Shown here piece after piece: positions 1 to 10,729 of a DNA stretch of 64,000 bases. The stretch covers positions 3,948,570 through 4,012,569 of the forward strand of contig NW_004624842.1 of the NCBI RefSeq assembly GCF_000247695.1, read 5' to 3'. Source of the DNA: Heterocephalus glaber (taxonomy: Eukaryota; Chordata; Mammalia; Rodentia; Bathyergidae). Below the pieces are notes generated by a model that was given only the letters and a program-made list of their open reading frames with translations, ran no database searches and had not been told where the DNA came from. Each line of letters starts with the position of its first letter. Position 1 is the first letter of the stretch. Position numbers and translations under genes: made by a program.

Positions 1-250
1 GAGAGACTTAGCCCAGACACAATTAGAGTATTCAGACTTGTCCAGTGAACCAGACTAGAGGGAATCCACCCAACAAGGCTGGGATGAGAGAGGCAATGGA
101 TCTGCTGAAAGAAAACCAATCCTAGGCCCCTCCAGGTGAACTGGGCTTCTTCCTTTATTCCTTAAATACACCTCTGGGAATGTGCCTTTTACCTGAAACC
201 ACTTGGAGGGGTCCAATATGGATCCTACACCCCAGCTTTGCTCATTATTA

Positions 251-336
251 TTTTTTGTTTTTTTGGTACTGGGGATCGAACTCAGGTCCCTGCGCTTGTG
301 CAGCAGGCGGCGAAACCACTGAGCTAAATCCCTGGC
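251..336 (-). repeat. ID SINE (tRNA-Ala derived), subfamily 2
   Basis: Reversed ID body ending CTGAGCTAAATCCCTGGCCC. It has the GCAGCAGGCGGCGAAACC variant. Confidence 0.9.
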
Positions 337-446
337 CCCATGCTCCTTATTTTATATTCCTCCTAATCCGTGCCAAAAGGTAGCCTAGATTGCCTTTCTT
401 TTTTTAAATTGACTTTCTTTTTAAAAAATTATATATGTGAAATTTA

Positions 447-527
447 GAGCTGGGGATTTAGCTCAGTGGTTCTGCCACCTGCCTCACAAGCGCAAGGTCC
501 TGAGTTCAATCCCTGGTTTCAAAAAGA
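447..527 (+). repeat. ID SINE, subfamily 1
   Basis: CTGGGGATTTAGCTCAGTGG start and GAGTTCAATCCCTGG box B. Confidence 0.9.
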
Positions 528-568
528 AATTAGCACATTTTCCCTAGTAGCCTAAAATATGCTTTAAA

Positions 569-654
569 TTTTTTTTTTTTGGTACTGGGGATTGAACTTG
601 GGACCTTGTGCCTGCGAGGCAGGCAACAGAACCACTGAGCTAAATCCCTGGCCC
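569..654 (-). repeat. ID SINE
   Basis: Reversed copy with TGCTTTAAA target duplication at 560 and 655. Confidence 0.92.
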
Positions 655-2148
655 TGCTTTAAAATTCTTAAAGCCCTTCTCTATTGCAAAAATGTAGGGC
701 CATCAAGAGAGTGGAGGACAGAGAATTTGTACCACAATATTTCTGGCTGTAAGTCCCCACCCTTCCTAGTGGAAGACTGAAGGGCAACTACCTTTAACTA
801 CTCCAGCCAAGTCATTGGGGTAGGGGGCTTCCATGAGGGTTTGAGGTGTTGAACCTCTCACTGTTGCAGTTGGGGAACATGGTGATTGGGATCTGCTTCC
901 TACCTGGGAAACCCATCAACAAGAGATAATACACACCTGCTGACTGCTTTGGTGGCAGACCCAGGAGAGTACAGTAGTGCTCTGTTGGGGTTGGCCTACT
1001 GTCCCAGAATTGGTCAGGGAGTATTTTCTGGAGGGTGGATGTGGGCTAAATGAGAGGGTAAGAAAGCCTGCATAGGCCCATCATAAGTCGTGCTCAGCAG
1101 GGCTCCTAGAGGGGTAAAGGGAATAAGAAGCTAGACAAAAAAAAAAAGAAGCTAGACAAATGATCACTGGTAATAGTGATGTCTTTTGCTAAGGGAACTA
1201 TAGGAGAGGAGCCCAGCAGGGAACCTCTGAAGAGATACTAAAAGCACCCCATGTCTTTTTTTTATGACAGACAGAAACGTTGTTAGACATCTGTGAGAGC
1301 AAGAAGGCACAGAACCAACTGCAATAGATTTTCTGCATCTTCCTTGCCATTTCAACACCTTGAGTGGCTGAAATGTGCTGAGGATGGCCGAAGGGACAAT
1401 GAAATTAAAAACCCAACCTTTTCCCTGTGGCTTCAAACTAACAATCTGAAGCAGAGCTGGGGCCGCCAAAAAGTACAGTTTCTTTTAGTAGATTGTAAAC
1501 AACTTGCTGCTGTCCATCTGTGTCTATCCATTCACCACTAAACACGTATTGACTGAGCAATCATGTGCCAAATCCTGACCCAGACACTGAGGAGAGCCCA
1601 AAGAACAATTAATACATAGATTCTTTCTACAGCCTTAGTTCACAGACTCACATGGGAGGCAGGTAAAGAAACAAATATTTCACACACATACAATATGTCC
1701 TGTAGAGAGGAGCTGGCTTCACAAGAGCAGACATTGTACTTTGATTGTGAAGGATAAAGGTGTTGAGCAGGCAAAGCAGGAGGGCATTCCAAGCAGTGTG
1801 TACACAGTTGCATCCAACGGCATGGGATGCTTGGGAAATGCCAGGGATTTCCTCTGGGACCTCTTCTTGGTAATTCCACCAGTTGCTTGGATTTTGTGAT
1901 TCTCCTTGCACTGGATAGTTAGACAACAAGACAATCCCCTCTGTCAGCTAGATGTTTTCTCCTTGCTCCTGACCCTGCGTCAGTGGGTCCAGTCCCAGTC
2001 CCTTCCCACCAACCCAGGGAGGCTCTGAGTGACCACCAGCCTGACACTTTTTGAGGGAAGTAGTCTCTTTTCAGAGCTTGGCCAATAAATGATGGTTGGT
2101 TACAGCTCTCACAGGACCAGTCTTTTCCTCTTAAACATGGGCCCTTAG
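655..2148. other. Intergenic unique sequence
   Basis: About 1.5 kb with no recognised gene or interspersed repeat. There is a short imperfect duplication of AAGAAGCTAGACAAA around 1127 and 1147. Confidence 0.5.
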
Positions 2149-2235
2149 GGGGCTGGGGATTTAGCTCAGTGGCACTGTGCCTGCCTCGCAACTGCAAGGT
2201 CCTAAGTTTGATCCCCAGTATACAAAAGAAAAAAA
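2149..2235 (+). repeat. ID SINE
   Basis: Flanked by the duplication GGGCCCTTAG at 2139 and 2236. Confidence 0.93.
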
Positions 2236-2344
2236 GGGCCCTTAGTTTTATTCAAACCTGAGAATTTAGCTGCTGCCTCATGTGACAAGCAACTAAGTGC
2301 TGAGGTTATGGACAGGAACCAGGCAGAGGAAAAGCAGAAAGAAC

Positions 2345-2500
2345 GCTGAACTTTTGTCAGACATACTGACCTAGGTTTGAATTCTGGGTTTAGCCTTGTG
2401 TCCTTTAGCAAACTGCTTCCCCTCTCTGGGATTCCCATTCCTTAGCTGGAAAATAGGGGTAAAAATCCATACCTACTAGGGTTCTTATATGCAAAATGGG
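2345..2500 (+). repeat. MIR SINE remnant
   Basis: Order of words (GGTTTGAATTCTGGGTTTAG, tract of CTCTCTGGGATTCCC) fits MIR in forward sense. Confidence 0.45.
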
Positions 2501-2639
2501 AGATGGAATTAGATGGAGGAAGGGAGGAATGGAGGTTTCTGAGCTCAAGAATGACGAGGTTTCCAGGTCTTTAACTGGTTACCACTGAGAAGAGATTGGA
2601 GTGGGTAGAAAGAGTGTGATTTTTCTTTTTTAATTCTAT

Positions 2640-2780
2640 AAATTTTGGTAAGAGAGAATAGGGAGGGTGAGTATGATCAAAACACATTATATGCATGTAT
2701 GAACATGCATAATGAGACCCATTATTTTGTATAATTACAATGAACTAATATCTATAATAATTAAAAGAATGTAAGTGAAA
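2640..2780 (+). mobile_element. Probable LINE-1 3' end
   Basis: Tail-like text (GAGTATGATCAAAACACATT, then an AT-rich end) resembling rodent L1 3' termini. Weak. Confidence 0.35.
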
Positions 2781-3113
2781 AATATGTGGCTCTTTTGCTC
2801 TCACATCCCCACCTGGAACAGACAGAAACACACACAATTTCTAGTCCCGATTGTAGTACTGTACCATACTTGCAGCCTGGCAGGAGGGATTTACCCAAGA
2901 GGCTCACTCTAACAAGGTGCAGTTCTCAAGGAGTTCAGCAGGGGGAGTCATTGGGAGCTTGCTTTGAGCAATAGCTGCTCCTGAGGAGTTTGAAGACAGA
3001 AACCAGGTGGTTGGAGTGAGCATGACCAGAGGTGGCTGTGCTCTTGCCAGAGCCCTCTAGGCTTCCCCAGGTGAGGACAGCCGAGGCACCACAGATTAAA
3101 AGCAGTACAGATG

Positions 3114-3196
3114 AGGCTGGGGATTTAGCTCAGTGGTTCCGCCGCCTGCCTTGCAAGCGCAAGTTCCCAAGTTCGATCCCTGGTACCAAAAAAAAA
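3114..3196 (+). repeat. ID SINE, subfamily 1
   Basis: TCCGCCGCCTGCCTTGCAAG variant with A tail. Confidence 0.93.
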
Positions 3197-3282
3197 GAGA
3201 AAGAACAGCACAGGTGGAAGGTTAGGCACTCTGGGCTCAACGCCCAGCCACCCACTGCCTGTCAGCTGGCTGTTCATTCCTC

Positions 3283-3435
3283 CTTTGCTATGGGAAGACC
3301 CACGGATTCAGAGACAGGAGCCTGGGTTCAGTCCTACCTGTGTCATTTCCTACTTATGTGACCTTGTACCTGTCACTTAATTTCTCTGACACTCAATTTT
3401 CCCATTTATGAAATGGGGGCAATATTAACAATGCA
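3283..3435 (+). repeat. MIR SINE remnant
   Basis: TGGGTTCAGTCCTACCTGTG, GTGACCTTGTACCTGTCACT, AATTTTCCCATTTATGAAAT: a good MIR order. Confidence 0.6.
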
Positions 3436-3587
3436 ATTTTTTTAAAAAAGCAATGATATTTGGAGCACCTACTATATGCTAGTCATGGAAAGAAAGATGC
3501 TTTACATATGAAAATATGTTTAGTTCTTATAACTGTTCAGTGAAGCATGTATTTGTATTATAATTTTTTGAGTAAAGAAACATTCGT

Positions 3588-3777
3588 GCCAGGCATGGTG
3601 GTACACATCTCCAGCTCTCTGGGGGGGCTGAGGGAAGAGGATAGTAAGTTTGAGTCCAGTCTGGGCAATTTAGTGACTTAGGGAGACCCTGTCTCAAAAT
3701 TTAAAAATTTTAAAAGGGCTGGGATGTAGCTGTGGTTCAGTGTGGAGCCCCTGAGTTCCATGCCCAGTACCACAAAA
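3588..3777 (+). repeat. B1-dID composite SINE
   Basis: A B1-like part (GCCAGGCATGGTGGTACACA ... CCCTGTCTCAAAA) is followed directly by a degenerate ID part. Confidence 0.75.
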
Positions 3778-3857
3778 ATATATAAATAAGATTCAGAGAA
3801 ATTTTTTTAATGTAAATAATAGTTGACATTTAAATAGTACCGTACATGAGGCACTGT

Positions 3858-4013
3858 TGTTTGTTTCTTTGGTGAGATGGGGTCTTACCATGTAGTCTGG
3901 GCTGGACTTGAACTTGCTGTGTAGCCCAGGCTGGCCTTGAACTAGAGATCCTCCTGCTTCAGTCCCCTCCCTACCCTACTACTGAGACTGAAGATGTGCA
4001 CCACCACATCCTG
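3858..4013 (-). repeat. B1 SINE
   Basis: Reversed B1 with internal duplication. Target duplication CATGAGRCACTGTT. Splits a MIR. Confidence 0.85.
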
Positions 4014-4017
4014 CATG

Positions 4018-4160
4018 AGACACTGTTCTAAGAACTTTATTTACAACCACCCTATGAAGCAGGTTTTTACATTATCATTGAACTGAGGCACAGAGAGATT
4101 AAATAACTTAGTTGAGATTACTCAGGTGGTGAATTAGGGAGCCAGAATTTGAAGGGAGGT
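4018..4160 (-). repeat. MIR SINE remnant
   Basis: AACTGAGGCACAGAGAGATT and following text in reverse MIR order. It continues leftward beyond the B1 inserted at 3858. Confidence 0.55.
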
Positions 4161-4532
4161 AGCTCAGCTTTTAGTTATCATGTTACAAGGTATAAAGTGA
4201 AAAATGTGATAAATGTTTAAAATTTTATTACAGTAAAGGACATTTTGTCATTAATCCCCCTCAAAATATCCCTCCCTTTCTCTGAGCACATTAATCCCAT
4301 TGTTCTTGACATTTTCTGAAGTCCTCTTTAGTTGCACTGTCATGGCTGCCTAGAAGTCCTGAATCTATTCAACATCTTTCCCTTTTGTGATCATTTTGAC
4401 TTTAGAAAAGAACCACAAGTTGCACGGTGTGAGATCCAGTGAATAAAGCGGGGGTGAACATACCATAATGTTTTAGGGTTTTTGTTTGTTTATTTGTTTT
4501 GTTCATTGGGGTTGTTTTTATTTTTGTTTTGG

Positions 4533-4621
4533 GGTTGTTGTTTTTTTTGGTACCAGGGATCAAACTCGGGTCTTTGCGCTTGCATAGCAGGCGGCAAAAG
4601 CACTGAGCTAAATCCCTGGCC
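4533..4621 (-). repeat. ID SINE, subfamily 2
   Basis: Inserted into the first mariner fossil. Confidence 0.9.
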
Positions 4622-4744
4622 CATGTTTTTGGTTTTTGAGACAGGGTCTCAATATGTAGCCCAGGCTGGCCTCAAACTTGCAATGATCCTCCTGCCTCAG
4701 CCTCCCAAGTGCTGGGATTACAGGTGTGTGCTGCCATGCCCAGT
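4622..4744 (-). repeat. B1 SINE without internal duplication
   Basis: GAGACAGGGTCTCAATATGT start. Adjacent to the ID at 4533. Confidence 0.85.
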
Positions 4745-4892
4745 TGAACACCATAGTGTTTTTACAAGTCTGTCTTTCTGTTGGATGCCACTTAGCAGCA
4801 GCATTCACCATATTTTTAAAAATCATAACTCATAAAGACACTCATGAAAGAGGATTTCCAGAACTGCTTCAGAAAGTGACAAGAATAGGCTA

Positions 4893-5046
4893 AGGATGGT
4901 GGTGGATGCCTGTGATCCCAGCACTCGGGAGGCTGAGGGAGGAGGATCATTGCAAGTTTGAGGCCAGCCTGGGCCATATAGTGAGTTCAAGGCCAGCCAG
5001 GACCACATAGTGAGACCTCATCTCAAAAAACAAAACAAAACAAAAA
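4893..5046 (+). repeat. B1 SINE
   Basis: Has the internal duplication. Flanked by AGAAAGTGACAAGAA, which is mariner sequence. Confidence 0.9.
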
Positions 5047-5184
5047 GAAAGTGACAAGAACAATAGGACAAGTGTGTTGAAAGTGAAGAGAGGATCGTCT
5101 GAGGGGGAAGAATGGCAATATGTGTTTTACTGTTGTAAAATTTTTAAATTTAAACATTCACCATACATTTCAATCATTCCTTGT

Positions 5185-5680
5185 ACCTTTCTGCTTGAAA
5201 TTCTCCACTGGCTTTCCCACTGCACTAAAAATAAATTCAATCCTTTTCATGTCTTGTAAAGGTACACATGATGTACTTTCATCATGATCTGACCTCATCT
5301 CCTACCTTTTACCTCTCAGCTCCTACTTCAGCACTCCAAATTCTCTTGGTTCCTCAAGTACGCCCAGCACACTCCTCAGGGCCTTTGCATTCTCTGTCAC
5401 CTCCACCTCAAATGATCATTCTGTGGACCTTTGCATGGCTCTTTCCCTCACCACACCTGGGTCTCTGCTCAAATGTCACCCTCTCAGGGGGGCATTCCTA
5501 TCTAAAATAGACACCTCTTCCACCCTGCTTAATTTTTCCACACAGCAGTTAGAATTCTTTGAAATTATTCATTTATCTATCACTTCCACCAGAATGTGAC
5601 ACAGATTTTGATGTCTTGTCCATTGCTATATAGACAGCACCCAATTGCTGAATAATTAAGTAAATAAATGAATGAATACC
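5185..5680 (+). mobile_element. LINE-2 3' end
   Basis: Clear L2 match in order: CTCAGGGCCTTTGCATTCTC, GGTCTCTGCTCAAATGTCAC, AGAATGTGACACAG, ending in AATGAATGAATA. Confidence 0.75.
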
Positions 5681-6449
5681 CAGGTTACTTGACTGGTAAG
5701 TGGCAGAGCTGGGACAAAAACCACGTTGTCTCATCCCTGAGCCTGTGCTTTTAGTTTCTGCACTGACTCATGGAGAGATCTCAGAAGATTCAGACAGCAA
5801 AATGAATGTGAAAGCTCTTTGAAAATTGCCAAGTGCTTGAAAAAAAAGCAAGATATTATTGTTATTATTCTTTAGTTCATGATTTTCTCATCTAGTAATG
5901 TTCTGGCTTACTGACTTTATGAGGATGTTTTGTGGGGTGCCAATGAGATAATGGATGAGAAACATTTATGAAAGTTAAAGGCTTGATATGATGGAAGGGA
6001 CCGTAAAGATTATTTCCATGCCAGTGGCTTCCCAAGGCTCCTGTCCTGTACCTTAAGTTTGACATTAATGTTGCTGACAGGAGAGGGGGAGGAGGGGGAC
6101 CCAGGGGACCCAGGGACTGTGTCCCAGTAATTAAACATGTCGGGACTGAAGCTATGCCAGCACCAGCATCTGGTTGCAATTACCAGAGGGGACCGAAGTG
6201 ATTAGTCACCTTTATAGTTAGAGCCAGGCAGGAACCCAGGCTCCTCCCTGGAGAGGGCCTAATAACGGAGCTCAGAGTCCCTTTCCCTGCTCCCAACCCA
6301 TTCCTGGGAGCTCCCTGGCCCTCAGACAGTCATGCCTGCCTGAGATTCCTCCATGTCCCCCAAAGTCCTGGCCTATTAGATGAGACCTCGGCTGAAAGAC
6401 CCTAACATCCCTTGACAACCTGTCACTTATGTTTCTAGATTATGATTCT

Positions 6450-6620
6450 TGGTATAAAATAAGTTGAAGTAGAAATTACCCTTCCAAAAGTAATTAAACT
6501 TTTCTGAACTTCAACTTATTTATCTGTAAAATGAGAATACTAAGAATACCTTCATCACAAGGACTGTTTTGAAGATAAGTAGATATGAATCAATGGAATA
6601 TGGTCAGTGACAACAAATAT
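6450..6620 (+). repeat. MIR SINE remnant
   Basis: TATTTATCTGTAAAATGAGA and downstream MIR-like text. Confidence 0.5.
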
Positions 6621-6667
6621 TAAACAAATATTTTGTGAGATTTGCTATTTTTGTTGTTGTTGTTTTG

Positions 6668-6802
6668 TGACAAGGTCTCATTATGTAATTCAGGCTGGCC
6701 TTGGGCTCACTATGTAGCCCAGGTTGGCCTCAAACTTGCAATGATCCTCCTGCCTCAGCCTCTCAAGTGCTGGGATTACAGGTGGCCCCACAATGCCTGG
6801 CT
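6668..6802 (-). repeat. B1 SINE
   Basis: Reversed B1 with duplicated GGCTGGCCTTGGGCTCACTA-type unit. Confidence 0.88.
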
Positions 6803-6818
6803 AATAGAGTAATTTTTA

Positions 6819-6924
6819 TTTATTTTTTATTTTATTTATTTATTTTTTTTGGTACCAGGGATTGAACTCTGGTCCTTGCGCTTGTGAGGCAGACAGCAGA
6901 ACCACTGAACTAAATCCCCGGCCC
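6819..6924 (-). repeat. ID SINE
   Basis: Flanked by AATAGAGTAATTTTTA (6803 and 6925). Confidence 0.93.
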
Positions 6925-6950
6925 AATAGAGTAATTTTTAAAAAGGCAAT

Positions 6951-7105
6951 GGAGCTAAGCGTAGTGGGGCACACCTGTAATTCCAGCACTCGGGAGGCTG
7001 AGGCAGGAGGATCACTGCAAGTTTGAGGCCAGTCTGGGCTACACAGTGAGCTCAAGGCCAGCCTGAACTATGTAGAAAGCCCCTGTCTGGAAAAAAAAAA
7101 AAAAG
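6951..7105 (+). repeat. B1 SINE
   Basis: Full B1 with internal duplication and long A tail. Confidence 0.9.
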
Positions 7106-7115
7106 CAATGGAAAT

Positions 7116-7280
7116 AATCCCAGGCACTCAGGAGTCTAGGGAGGAGGATTGCAAGTTCAAGCCCAGCCTGGGCAAATTAGCAGGACCTTGTTTCAAAATG
7201 AAATTTAAAAGGACTGCAGATATAGGTCAGTGGTAGAACACTTCCTACCTACCTTGTGTGAGAACCTAGGTCCAGTCCCC

Positions 7281-7286
<6 letters not shown>
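7116..7286 (+). repeat. B1-dID composite SINE
   Basis: Truncated B1 part followed by a degenerate ID ending CCAGTCCCCAGTAACAC. Confidence 0.7.

Positions 7287-7320
<34 letters not shown>
7287..7320. repeat. (CA)n microsatellite
   Basis: About 17 CA units grown from the tail of the B1-dID element that ends at 7286. Confidence 0.95.
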
Positions 7321-7322
<2 letters not shown>

Positions 7323-7384
7323 AGCAATGGAAGACAAAGGCTACTGTCTGGTTGTCTAGAAACAGTGCTCAAAGATAGTGGCTA

Positions 7385-7595
7385 TTATTAATATTTGCCA
7401 GGTTCTAAACTAATGATGTTTTATTGATGATTAATTTCATTGATTCCCCCACAAGAACCTGTTTGAGGTAAGTACTGTCGTGATCCATGGTCAGAGTTTT
7501 AGAGAAGTTGGGAGGATTCCTAAGATCACATGATGGGTAAATAGGAAAACCAGGATTCAAAACCAGGTCTGCCTCTAGAGCCCTTGATCTTTATC
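7385..7595 (-). repeat. MIR SINE remnant
   Basis: Reverse MIR order ending ACCAGGATTCAAAACCAGGT. Confidence 0.55.
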
Positions 7596-7784
7596 AAACC
7601 ATATACAGGGATGTCTCGGTTATTTGACTCATTCAATCCTTCATTTATTTACTAGATGGAGTTTACAGAACGCCTAATTTGTGGCAAGACAGAATCCTTC
7701 CCTTTAATTAACCCTAAGTACAGCAGAGAAGGCATGATGTGTCATAAGGATGGCTTTTGGCTTTTGTATACAAGGACCAGTTAG

Positions 7785-7930
7785 AGGTTCATTGATTCAT
7801 ACAACACATACTGAGCATCTGTTATGTGTTGGGCCCTGTGCCAAGCACTGGGAATAATTGAAAGATAAATATGATATAGTCTAGTTGTAACCTAGTGGGG
7901 AGACATATGTACATAGATTATGACAAGTAT
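7785..7930 (-). mobile_element. LINE-2/MIR-type remnant
   Basis: ACTGAGCATCTGTTATGTGT followed by GCCAAGCACTGGG: the ancient 'stem-cell' consensus in reverse. Confidence 0.5.
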
Positions 7931-8325
7931 AAGGAATTAAGTTACAATAAAAATATGAAAAAAAGTATACAGGGTGGGAGAAACTAACCGTGTTGGAGGT
8001 GGGGGTGGGGGCAACAAATGAATCAGCTTTGAGCTTCCAGAATGGAAAAGAGCACAGAAAATGTGTGATGGCAATTTGGAAGGAGTGAGCTTTTTCTGGG
8101 GGATAAGGAAACAGCAGAGATGGCACAGGAGCCGGCACTTGTAGGCAAGTTTCAGATAGAGGGAGGCTTGGAATAGAGAGATCCTGAGAGCCTAGAAGCC
8201 ATTTATAAGGGAATTATAGTAGGTCCAGTGGGAGGAGGACAAGGACAGTGACAGAAATGGGATGGAGTGGAGGGAGGAATGGCAGAGAGAACTGGTGGTG
8301 GTGGGGAGTCAAAAGGGAAGCCAAG

Positions 8326-8411
8326 GGCCGGGGATTTAGCTCAGTGGTTTCACCGCCTGCTGTGCAAGCACAAGGACCCAAGTTCAATCCCTGGTACCAA
8401 AAAAAAAAAAA
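8326..8411 (+). repeat. ID SINE, subfamily 2
   Basis: GGTTTCACCGCCTGCTGTGC variant. Flanked by AAAGGGAAGCCAAG. Confidence 0.94.
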
Positions 8412-8550
8412 AAGGGAAGCCAAGTGTGGAGAACCTGGGGGTTAGTAATGCATTTAGCCCTTCCTTCAAGTACTCTCCAAAGAAAAGCTGGTGATACATA
8501 GGTTGTTCGAACTTTGGTGTTTGTGTGTGCGTGTGGGGGTTTGTTTTTGT

Positions 8551-8636
8551 TTTTGTTTTTTTTGTACAGGGGATTGAACTCAGGACCTTGCACTTACAAG
8601 GCAGGCAGCAGAACCACCGAGCTAAATACCCAGCCC
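8551..8636 (-). repeat. ID SINE
   Basis: Reversed copy ending GAGCTAAATACCCAGCCC. Confidence 0.9.
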
Positions 8637-8639
8637 TGT

Positions 8640-8852
8640 GTTTGTTTTTTGATTTTGGTTTCGGTACTGGGGATTGAGCCAGGAAGCATAGAGCTATATT
8701 CCCAGCCCTTTTCATTTTATTTTGTTTGTTTGTTTATTTAAAGAAAGGGTCTCAAGTTGCTCAGGCTAGCTTTGAATTTGTGATCCTCCTGTCTCAGCTT
8801 CCCAAGTAGCTGAAATTATAGATATGCATGATCATGCATAACCACACCAGTC
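8640..8852 (-). repeat. B1-dID composite SINE
   Basis: Reversed degenerate ID followed by reversed B1-like text (CCTGTCTCAGCTTCCCAAGT). Confidence 0.65.
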
Positions 8853-9040
8853 TTTTGACTTGGAGAGATGAAGCTCTACTGTCTTTTCTGACCTAGAGCA
8901 CCATATGAAGCTTGGAGTGGCCAAGTCATGTTGCTGGGCTTGAAGACCAGTGACCACGGGATTGTCACCAAGGAGTGAATGGTGGGGCACTTGGATCCCC
9001 AGAACTGAGGGGTTTTTGTTTCTTTGGCTTGTTTGTTTGT

Positions 9041-9119
9041 TGCAGTGCTAGAGATCAAACCCAGGGCTTTGCATATGCTAGGCAAATGCTCTCCCGACTA
9101 GGCTACACCCCTATCCCCA
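9041..9119 (-). repeat. Old ID SINE
   Basis: Reversed, diverged; classical ID text (GCTAGGCAAATGCTCTC) unlike the young copies. Confidence 0.7.
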
Positions 9120-9252
9120 GCAGTGAAATTGATACTCTTCATTTGTCAGACATTCATTGACATCTACTCTGTGCTGGGCTATGTCAAGAAACCAACCTTA
9201 GCATATGAATGGGATTTGTTAGGTTGCCTCAAAGGATCTCAGATTAAGAAGG

Positions 9253-9336
9253 AAGGCTGGGAATGTAGCTCGGTGGTGAAGTTTGCCTAATATGTGTGAG
9301 GGCCTGGGTTCATTTCCTAGCACTGAAAAAAAAAAA
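9253..9336 (+). repeat. Old ID SINE
   Basis: GGCTGGGAATGTAGCTCGGT start and A tail. Confidence 0.7.
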
Positions 9337-9344
9337 ACATTCAT

Positions 9345-9429
9345 GGGCCCGGGGACTTAGTGGTTCCACCGCCTGCCTCAAAAGCCAAGGACCCAAGTTT
9401 GATCCCAGGTACCCCCCCCCCAAAAAAAA
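9345..9429 (+). repeat. ID SINE with small box A deletion
   Basis: Lacks about five bases after GGGGACTTAG. Last SINE before the GDF5 island. Confidence 0.88.
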
Positions 9430-9430
9430 C

Positions 9431-10110
9431 ATTCACGAAGGACCCTACCTAACTACTGCTTTTCTGCTTTTTCCTCTACCATTCCTCTTCCAATGTGGCA
9501 AGAGTTGTAGGGAAATGTATGAGAGGAAGTCATTGGCTCCACATGGGAATCAGGGAAGGCTTCCTGGGGGTGGTGGGTTTCCAGCTGAAAGTCTCAGAAT
9601 GAGGAAGACTTCCTCCAGTCCTGGGAGTGACCGGAGGCTAATCTGCCAAGTGAAGGGAGCAGCTTCCCCCCATCACTCTGTGGTAAGATGCCCAGGGAGA
9701 AATGGGGCAAAAGGTCCCAAAAGGAAAAAGGCTTTAGTGCTTCAACAAGGCACTTGAAGAAACCTTTGAGTCCAGTTGGAGCTCAGACTTCTGAGCTACA
9801 AAAGCATCCTGTGGGAAATCGCTTTTTCAGCCTCCTGCAGGGGCCGCTGCTGCCTCAGGCTGGGACTTCTGCTTCTGGGCTGAGCCAATCTAAGAAAACT
9901 GAGGAGTCTTTGATGGGTTAGTGGCAGCAGGCTCAAGGGTAGCAGTGCTCCCCCCCCCCCAGCCTGGAGGAATCATCTAAGCTCAGCCAATGGCATTTGG
10001 GGGAGGGAGGAGTGTAGTGGGCACTGATATTTTTTCTGTCTCTGGGTCACCACAAGTTTATTAAAATAAAAGAAACTGTGGGTAAACGCTGCCATCTGTG
10101 CTGCCTCCCC

Positions 10111-10111
<1 letters not shown>
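9431..10111. other. Unique sequence upstream of GDF5
   Basis: No repeat except short poly-C runs. There is no convincing exon, though an alternative noncoding GDF5 first exon could sit here. Confidence 0.4.

Positions 10112-10160
<49 letters not shown>
10112..10160. repeat. (CA)n microsatellite
   Basis: About 24 uninterrupted CA units. It lies upstream of GDF5 and is complementary in direction to the (TG)n at 10584. Confidence 0.97.
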
Positions 10161-10163
<3 letters not shown>

Positions 10164-10583
10164 CAAATCAGGTCTGAGACTAGATGCAGAGATTGAAACT
10201 ACTTTAAAAACACAAGGACTTCGCTGAAAACCCACACTCCCCGCGCTTCTGTGGTTTCAGATCTCTGAGCTCACTCCTCAGTGTCTCTCTACAGGATGGT
10301 GGAGTGGGCCGCTCTGTGAGGTGGAGGTGAAGACCCCTGAATCTGCTCTGGGGACTGGGAGGCCCCCTAAGCCTCAAGGCCCACTGTGGGGCTCAGTGCC
10401 AAGAGTCCCCGTGAGCCGTGGCCTCCAAAGGGCAGCGGTGACTTTTTTCACATAAATATATCGCACTTAAATGAACTTAGACAGCATGACATCAGAGAGT
10501 AATTAAATTGGTTTGGGTTGGAATTCCATTTCCAATTCCTGAGTTCAGGTTTGTAAAAGATTTTTCTGAGCACCTGCAGGCCG
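10161..10583 (+). promoter_or_regulatory. GDF5 upstream unique segment between two microsatellites
   Basis: About 420 bases without interspersed repeats lie just upstream of the GDF5 leader, bounded by a (CA)n tract and a (TG)n tract. It has an AT-rich patch (CATAAATATATCG near 10450) and a homeobox-like AATTAAATTGG near 10501. The proximal promoter role is inferred from position and lack of repeats. Confidence 0.35.
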
Positions 10584-10588
10584 CATGT

Positions 10589-10633
<45 letters not shown>

Positions 10634-10637
10634 TGTG
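10584..10637. repeat. (TG)n microsatellite
   Basis: A TG-rich tract with one TTT interruption near its start and a GCGCGTG end, about 110-150 bases before the GDF5 leader. Confidence 0.97.
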
Positions 10638-10729
10638 AAGTATTTTCACTGGAAAGGATTCAAAACTAGAGGGAAAAAAAATTGGAGCACATAGGCAGCA
10701 TTACGCCATTCTTCCTTCTTGGAAAAATC

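Larger units (their letters stand above)
4210..5160. mobile_element. Fold-back mariner fossil, copy 1
   Basis: Both ends carry the same sequence in inverted orientation (start AAATGTTTAAAATTTTATTA, mirrored at the end), extending over 100 bases. The left part reads on the minus strand as remnants of a Tc1/mariner transposase C terminus. Three later SINEs (ID 4533, B1 4622, B1 4893) split it. Non-functional. Confidence 0.7.

Noticed and set aside
8326..8411. tRNA-like sequences with box A and box B (here and in dozens of other places)
   Set aside because: These are ID SINEs derived from tRNA-Ala, with A tails and target duplications. No intact tRNA cloverleaf gene was seen.
9296..9757. 153-codon open frame upstream of GDF5
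   Set aside because: It starts inside ID copies and shows no domain or conserved text.
10112..10160. Regularly repeated DNA as a CRISPR array
   Set aside because: Simple CA microsatellite in a vertebrate genome; no spacers.
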